Shown: positions 1 through 5,800 of the stretch, one piece after another
Numbering within the stretch: position 1 is the stretch's first letter
Layout of the letters: each line of letters opens with the position of its first letter
DNA from: Fidelibacterota bacterium
GTDB lineage: Bacteria > Fidelibacterota > Marinisomatia > SCGC-AAA003-L08 > D37C17
DNA: 6,104 bases
Assembly: GCA_002704685.1 (NCBI GenBank)
Contig: PAHD01000042.1
Location: 1 to 6,104 of the forward strand
Reading direction: 5' to 3'
Position numbers and translations under genes: made by a program
Notes under the pieces: model-generated
What the model saw: the letters and a program-made list of their open reading frames with translations, nothing else
The model's database searches: none
What the model was told of the DNA's origin: nothing

Positions 1-537
1 CCAACAAAAAGATTTGATAAGAAAAAAGGCTGGACATTCCATGGTCATGAAGAAATTGGTAGAAGAATGCTTATAAAGGTTGCAAGGAGAATGAAACTTT
101 CAAATGAACTAAGAGATTATCTAATGATTCTTACAAAGCTTCATTTACGGCCAATAGCACTTGCTAAAAAAGAGATATCAGATAGTGCTGTTAGAAGGGT
201 TATGTTTGAGGCTGGAGATTTTATCGATGATTTAATGATTCTTTGTAGAGCTGATATAACCACAAAAAATCCTCATAAAATAAAAAAATATATGAATAAT
301 TTTGAGCGGGTTGATATGTTAATGAAAAATGTTAAGATGAAAGATGAAATGAAAGCATTCCAATCTCCTGTAAAAGGAAACGAAATCATGGAAACTTTTT
401 CTTTATCTGAAGGTAAAATAGTGGGTAAAATCAAAAAAGCTATTGAAGATGCAATCTTAGATGAAAAAATACCTAATACTTATGATGATGCACACGCATA
501 TATGATGGAAATAAAAGATCAGTTTATTAAGAATTAG
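1..537 (+). CDS. cca: CCA tRNA nucleotidyltransferase, C-terminal part (5' end outside window)
   Basis: This enzyme adds or repairs the 3'-terminal CCA of tRNAs from CTP and ATP in the cytoplasm. Frame 1 is open from base 1, and 22 codons precede the first visible ATG (base 67). That ATG is therefore internal, and only the last 178 residues are present. The fragment lacks the N-terminal nucleotidyltransferase head and begins inside the HD-type domain. Visible landmarks, numbered from base 1, are FHGHEEIG (13-20), HLRP (48-51), SAVRR (62-66) and the ADITTKNP stretch (84-91), whose Asp85 fits the last HD metal ligand. A helical tail follows, with GNEIMETF (126-133) and a C-terminal segment typical of the Bacteroidetes-type enzyme. 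The gene ends at TAG 535-537, overlapping the stop of the convergent protease gene by 4 bp. No terminator is evident. The identification is by remembered family pattern; the main alternative is a related poly(A) polymerase-class enzyme with an HD domain. Confidence 0.9.
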   Translation, partial: PTKRFDKKKGWTFHGHEEIGRRMLIKVARRMKLSNELRDYLMILTKLHLRPIALAKKEISDSAVRRVMFEAGDFIDDLMILCRADITTKNPHKIKKYMNNFERVDMLMKNVKMKDEMKAFQSPVKGNEIMETFSLSEGKIVGKIKKAIEDAILDEKIPNTYDDAHAYMMEIKDQFIKN

Positions 538-2720
538 TTTAAAATCATACCAACTAATAATACAATATCACTAACGTTAATCGTTCCATCCTGATTTATA
601 TCACCAAACTCTAATTGACACTCATCTGGACTTAAAGTACCCAACACAATACCAACTGAAACTACAACATCAGACACATTAATTGCTTGGTCGGCGTTTA
701 CATCTCCTTCAGAAAAACCTGAACAGGCTGAACCCATTGTAATTTGAGTTATATAAGGAATTTTATTGTAACCTGTGACAGTTAATGTAACCTCGGTAAA
801 ATTTGATAAGTTTTGCTCAGCAACTATAACACAGGAACTTGAATTATTTAAATAACATGAACCTAAGTAATCACCGTTGAAGGATAGAGCTCCAACGATA
901 TGATCATTATTACCATTTACTGTAATTTCTAATGCTGGTTCTGTTGCATCCATCGAATCATCATGGGTAACATTTAATGAACTAGGAGTGTTTGTTCTAA
1001 CTTCCACACTTGGATCACCAAATAAAGTCCAATGGTCAGTTTCATCATCACCACTTGAACCATACTCATCATTCATTTTGAGACATCCATTCCAAGATAT
1101 ACCACCAAAAGAATATTTTCTATTGTTAGCGTAGCTTTCAACTAAAATATCTACCATTTCATCCTGAGCCTCCATAGGTGGTGCCCACGATTGATAAACA
1201 GTTGACATGAATGTTGCAATAGCTCCAGTTGGATTAGAACCACTTGTTGCTCTAATAAATTGTTCACCAAGGCATGTACCATCTCCAAAATCACCACTTT
1301 TGCACCCAACTGTACATATAAATGGTAACTCACTTGAATTTGTTAACTGATTAACATCCGATGTATTAAAGTTTGAAGTTACCCATACATCAGTATCACC
1401 ATGTCCAGTATAATGAATAATACCTAATCCATTATTAATTGAATTTCTAACCATTGAGTCAGAAGGATTTCCATTTGAATCCTGCCCACCTTGCGAACCT
1501 TCGTACATTTCTTCAACCGAAGTATAGTAATAGTCCATCAAATCATCCCTCATATTTTGAGCATGCTGCCAATCACCTTCTCCTCCATCATGACCACTGC
1601 CTTGGCCTTCATTGGAAGCTATCATTAAACCTCTACGATACCAATTACCATTCTGATCAGGGGTTTTTTCATAATCAATAGTTCTTTGAACAGCAGTTAA
1701 AACGTGAGATGGACTTTCAGCAGAAAATCTACCAACAAATATTTCAGGATATGAGTCATTTCCGGATAAATATCCGTAGCATATATCACACTCACCATCG
1801 CTCCAACCAGAGCCAACAGTAAATGTAGGTATTTGATTTTTATCACCAACTAAGAGAACATATACTAAATCATTATTATTATAAAAATTATCAATATAGT
1901 TTTTAATTGCATTTGCACTGTTTCCAGCTGTAGACTTAGGTACGATAGTAGTTTTAATACCTTTTTGATTTTTCCAATCTACAAAATCAGACATTTCATC
2001 ACAAAAGTCATCGTAACAGATGATAAGCATTTCACCTTCTTCTGATACAGGGGTATACCTGTAATCAAAATCAAAGTTTAAAAATCGATTAGCATACATA
2101 TAAGAAAAATCTTTGGTTAATTTTTTCTCTTTTAAAATAGATCTATAAAATTGATTCTCAGTATTATTGCCATCAAAAGTTAGTTTTAAAGTTACTTTAG
2201 TATAAACGTTCATGATTTTTGTTGCAGGATTGTACTGAAAAGGATTTAATTGTACAACTTGACCTCTAAAATCACGTAGAATATAAGGATCATTAACCTG
2301 GTATAGATGCCCAGGGAAAAATCCATTTTTAGTGTAAATATCACCTTTCACATAAGGCAGACTATCTATATCGATATTCCTTGTAATATTGCCTTTTGAA
2401 GGTATAATATTCATATTTTCATAACTTTCATACTCGCTAGATATCAACTCAACAGAGATAGATGAAAAGTCGGGTATTACAAATGAACGATTAATATGCG
2501 GTAACTGAGGTTTATTTTTTTCGATAAATCTTGGCTCGTCCTCAATAATTATTTCATTAAATATTTCATTTTTAAAGCTAACCAAGTTTGATGAGAAATC
2601 ATCAATTTCATATTCAACTATAACAAAGTCTTTATTATTCTCAACAATATTAATTTTCACTCCTGAGAATAAAAGTGAAAAGCATAAAATAAATAATATT
2701 TTAAAATTTATATTGTACAT
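534..2720 (-). CDS. Secreted gingipain-like C25 cysteine protease with C-terminal dockerin
   Basis: Predicted exported cysteine endopeptidase of family C25; substrate specificity cannot be read from sequence. Residues 1-20 form a signal peptide (hydrophobic core about 7-19). About 21-220 resembles the C25 propeptide, and 229-575 the catalytic domain. His440 (in YTGHG) and Cys473 (in TVGCKSGDF) fit the catalytic dyad; their 33-residue spacing equals the RgpB His211/Cys244 spacing. LFGDPSV (566-572) closes the catalytic domain, as is common in the family. About 580-662 is an Ig-like beta domain, and 672-728 a type I dockerin with two Ca-binding loops (D673/N675/D677/D684 and D707/N709/D711/D718). 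The length of 728 is close to gingipain RgpB (about 736), but the usual C-terminal sorting domain is absent and the dockerin ends the protein. The start is well supported: GGAG lies 7 nt upstream, and no other ATG, GTG or TTG occurs before the in-frame stop at 2790-2792. It appears intact, with its own upstream region. Confidence 0.9.
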   Translation of the reverse strand: MYNINFKILFILCFSLLFSGVKINIVENNKDFVIVEYEIDDFSSNLVSFKNEIFNEIIIEDEPRFIEKNKPQLPHINRSFVIPDFSSISVELISSEYESYENMNIIPSKGNITRNIDIDSLPYVKGDIYTKNGFFPGHLYQVNDPYILRDFRGQVVQLNPFQYNPATKIMNVYTKVTLKLTFDGNNTENQFYRSILKEKKLTKDFSYMYANRFLNFDFDYRYTPVSEEGEMLIICYDDFCDEMSDFVDWKNQKGIKTTIVPKSTAGNSANAIKNYIDNFYNNNDLVYVLLVGDKNQIPTFTVGSGWSDGECDICYGYLSGNDSYPEIFVGRFSAESPSHVLTAVQRTIDYEKTPDQNGNWYRRGLMIASNEGQGSGHDGGEGDWQHAQNMRDDLMDYYYTSVEEMYEGSQGGQDSNGNPSDSMVRNSINNGLGIIHYTGHGDTDVWVTSNFNTSDVNQLTNSSELPFICTVGCKSGDFGDGTCLGEQFIRATSGSNPTGAIATFMSTVYQSWAPPMEAQDEMVDILVESYANNRKYSFGGISWNGCLKMNDEYGSSGDDETDHWTLFGDPSVEVRTNTPSSLNVTHDDSMDATEPALEITVNGNNDHIVGALSFNGDYLGSCYLNNSSSCVIVAEQNLSNFTEVTLTVTGYNKIPYITQITMGSACSGFSEGDVNADQAINVSDVVVSVGIVLGTLSPDECQLEFGDINQDGTINVSDIVLLVGMILN
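537..707 (-). other. Type I dockerin domain ending the C25 protease
   Basis: Residues 672-728 hold two repeats: GDVNADQAINVSDVV (672-686) and GDINQDGTINVSDIV (706-720). The first loop has Gln678 where the conserved Gly usually sits; the second is canonical. The protein stops eight residues after the second motif, so nothing like a sorting domain follows. Confidence 0.88.
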
Positions 2721-2727
2721 ATATATA

Positions 2728-2731
2728 CTCC
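2728..2731 (-). promoter_or_regulatory. Ribosome-binding site of the C25 protease gene
   Basis: On the minus strand, GGAG is followed by the 7-nt spacer TATATAT and the ATG at 2720-2718. It fixes the protease start, as the 23 codons upstream to the in-frame stop contain no other start codon. Confidence 0.75.
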
Positions 2732-2748
2732 AAAAACTGCACTTAATT

Positions 2749-2788
2749 ATTAAAAAAATCTTTAACGAATGTATTAAGAATGTATCAA
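2749..2788 (-). promoter_or_regulatory. Possible sigma-70-like promoter region for the protease gene
   Basis: Two overlapping weak candidates are visible on the minus strand. The first is TTGATA (2788-2783), 17 bp, then TTAAAG (2765-2760). The second is TTAATA (2777-2772), 17 bp, then TTTAAT (2754-2749), with a better -10 but a poorer -35. Either would leave a leader of roughly 20-35 nt before the ATG. The region is very AT-rich, so such matches arise easily by chance. The case rests mainly on location, between a terminator for the upstream gene and a well-spaced ribosome-binding site. Confidence 0.25.
2762..2784. repeat. Two adjacent imperfect direct repeats upstream of the protease gene
   Basis: On the plus strand, TTAACGAATGTA (2762-2773) is followed immediately by TTAAGAATGTA (2774-2784), differing by one deleted base. 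They overlap the candidate promoter and could be a tandem regulator-binding site. The low complexity of the region makes chance a real alternative. Confidence 0.35.
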
Positions 2789-2821
2789 GTTAACCACTTA
2801 TAAATTATTTCAATGTGTAAC

Positions 2822-2851
2822 AAAAAAGGCCTCTTCACAGAGGCCTTTTTT
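2822..2851 (-). terminator. Rho-independent terminator of the large surface-protein gene
   Basis: A perfect hairpin with arms GGCCTCT (2828-2834) and AGAGGCC (2839-2845) and the 4-nt loop TCAC, flanked by six A on the left and six T on the right. Read on the minus strand it ends in a U6 run 23 bp after the TAA stop at 2876-2874, so it serves the large gene. Symmetric A and T runs mean it would also work on the plus strand, but no plus-strand gene reads into it here. It separates the two minus-strand genes into different transcription units. Confidence 0.93.
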
Positions 2852-2873
2852 CTATAATTATTAAAATTATATT

Positions 2874-5800
2874 TTACTTTAGAAGCATTAACTTTTGAGT
2901 AGAAACTTCGTTTGCTGTAATAGCCCTTACAAGATAAACACCACTTGCAAGATGGCTAGCATTAAAGTTTACCATATGTCCAGGTGTAGCTTCCATATAA
3001 CCATCAACTAATGTCGCAACCTGTTGACCTAAAATATTATATACATTCACTGATACAAAACCTGCTTCAGGAACTACAATATTCAATTGTGTTGAAGGGT
3101 TAAAAGGATTAGGACCTGCTACTTCAACAGAAAAACTTGCAAGCTCAACTGTTTCTTCTACAGTAACATCACCAGACTGATTAACAACGTGAACAGATTC
3201 AATAATTAAATCTCCTTCAAATGTTGCAATATCAGTTATTGAATGAGAACCATCTGATACAAGAATCAATGTAGTTTGATTATCTATAGTTTTATATTCA
3301 GATACAAATGCATCAGAAAGCTCAATCTCAAATCCAGGATCATGAGATATTGTCATTTGGACACCTTGAATAAAACCATCAGATTCTAATTTTAATGAGC
3401 TACTACTAATTAATAAAACTGCATCTGTAGCATCATTAGACGATATCGTTCTAGCATTCAAAATTACATTAACAATAGCAACAACATCACTAACATTAGT
3501 AAATCCATCACCATTCATATCAGCACATGAAGCATCAAGACCTGAACCTAATATTGCATTTACAAGGAAAACAATATCAGATATATTAACCAGTCCATCT
3601 TGAGTAACATCACCAGTTATCGGACATGCAGGTGACTCTAAACATAACGCGTCTGTCATAGGTGATTCATAAACTGGACTTGAATCATAAGCACTAACAG
3701 CATAACAACCAATTGGATCAGTAGCAACCTGGAAAGTAGTACCTGCAGTTGTAGACCCTATATTAGCCCATGCACCTGTTGCATCTTGTTTATAGATATT
3801 AAATCCAGCTGCAGCTCTTACATTTTCTAAATTAGGATTATTACCAGAAGCAACTTTCAATCTATAATCAGAAATAAGCTGATATCCATCAGATACAGTA
3901 TTATCATCCTTAAAGCTTTCAAGATTAGCTGATTGGTCATCATGAATCATTGGATTTTCATTAACAAGCAATCTAAGCTTCTCATTTAATTTCATCCATC
4001 TATCTGATGAAGGACTGTGAACTTTTTGTTCAGCAGCTATAAGAGCTATTTTACTTGCAATAGCTTCATTAATTTTATCATCATCAGCACTTGCTAAAGA
4101 TGATGCACAATCTCCGCCATCCCAGCTAAGCTCTTCACAATTAAATATAGAATCACACCATCCATCATTAGCCCATGCGTTTTGTTGATCTACTGAAGAA
4201 CAATTACCACTGCAATTTACGACACCAACACAATCTTCGTAGCCGTAATAGAAACTACCATTCGTATCATAGCCATAGTAATAACACGATGCTGTACAAC
4301 TAGAACCTAAAGCAGGGCCAGAAGGTGCACAATCTGTTCCATCACCGTTTGTACAATCAGTACCACCAGAATAGAACGTTGATCCATAAGTAACATCACC
4401 AATTGTAAGTGTTGCACCATCCCATCCATCACCATAAGAATCTGTTAATACAACTCTCCATGATGCAGGCAGTACATGACAAGCTTCATAAACATCACCT
4501 GCTCCTGATACAACGGCAGTATCAGTTGTATTGTCAATAATTTCAAATGAATGCTCACTAGCACAACAAGATCCAGCGTTCATAGTTACTTTTGTTTCAC
4601 CATCAGCACAAGCTAGAGGCGGAGCTTCATAGCATAATGCAGTAGAATCATCAGACTGAGTTAAACCATTAGCTTCACAACATGCCTCTTGATCCCAATC
4701 AAAATATGCACAATTAAATCCAGATGTACAGTATCCACCACCTAGATAATAGTTATCTGTACAATTAAGATTACAATCAATAGTTCCTGGGTAATCATAC
4801 CAATAACCAGGAATGACACATGCATCACCTACTACTGGATCTGGAACATCGCATGTTCCACCTGTAGCATTATCTGCTGAATTTGGATTTATACAATCAT
4901 CACAATCACCGCCATAAAAAGCGCATGAGTAAGCTCCATCAACACAGTCACCTGGACAGCAATCACCACCATCATATGCACAATCTGCATTATTATTTGA
5001 TGAATCACAGTATCCATCGCTTATCCAAGAAAGAGTTCCACCACAAAACTCAACTTCCGCATCACAATCTTCACTAGATGAAGTTGCAGAATCTGAAGCA
5101 ACAACCACGTCATCCACAATAAATTCAAAATCATATCTAGTATTAGGATCTAATCCAGTAACATTGTAAGGAGGTAATGTTGAACTAGTGTCAAAAATCA
5201 ATGTAGCACCATCCATCGTGATAGATCCAGAACACCCGTTATTCCAGAAAATCTGAATTGAATTTGAATAATTCACACATTGACCAACAAGTACACCAAA
5301 CTGATAATCATCGTTACATGTTGGTATTCCATTTCCGCATGCTGTAGATGGATCATAACAAGCATCCCAACATCCATCATTATTCGAATCATTTTGCGCA
5401 CCATCACCATCACAATCATATTGCGTAGTACCTGTTGGTGCTGAATCTGTTACACATGTATCCTCACAGCAATCACCGCCATCCCAGCCACAATCTGGAT
5501 TATTATTGATAGTATCACAATATCCATCAGAAATGTAGGCTAAATTTCCTGCACACGATGCATATGGATCATATTCAAATGTTGGATATTGCCATGATAA
5601 ATTAACAAACTCATAATCATCAAAAACTTGAGGACCAGCAACAAGAGTAAAATCTGATGGAACTGGAAGAACAGGAGTTGTTCCAGTTACACTTGTAGCC
5701 CAATCACCTTGACCTTGGTTTGTTACTGTAGCAACAGAAAACTCTCTATCAAAGCCATAATCATAGCCCGAAGAAAAATATCCACTAGCAGCAGCATTAC

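Noticed and set aside
67..537. A complete 156-residue protein starting at ATG 67
   Set aside because: The frame is open to base 1 and the 22 preceding codons continue the conserved HD-domain sequence, including FHGHEEIG, so ATG 67 is an internal Met.
534..557. Inverted repeat TTAGTT ... AACTAA as a terminator for cca
   Set aside because: The 6-bp arms are AT-only except for one pair, the loop is 12 nt, and no T run follows. It is unlikely to terminate transcription.
1151..1333. Open frame of 60 codons on the minus strand
   Set aside because: It lies wholly inside the protease gene in another frame, over the catalytic cysteine region, and has no recognisable domain.
1454..1681. Open frame of 75 codons on the plus strand
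   Set aside because: It is antisense to the protease catalytic domain, with a His/Leu/Asn-rich composition typical of reverse reading of an Asp/Gly-rich gene, and no family resemblance.
4883..5077. Open frame of 64 codons on the plus strand, rich in His
   Set aside because: The His-rich product is the antisense reading of Asp/Gly/Cys codons in the LNR-like repeat 2 region. A metal-binding peptide is not supported.
4956..5528. CRISPR-like or mobile-element repeats in the large gene
   Set aside because: The repeats are in frame, encode protein motifs, vary at many positions and lack regular short spacers or transposase genes.
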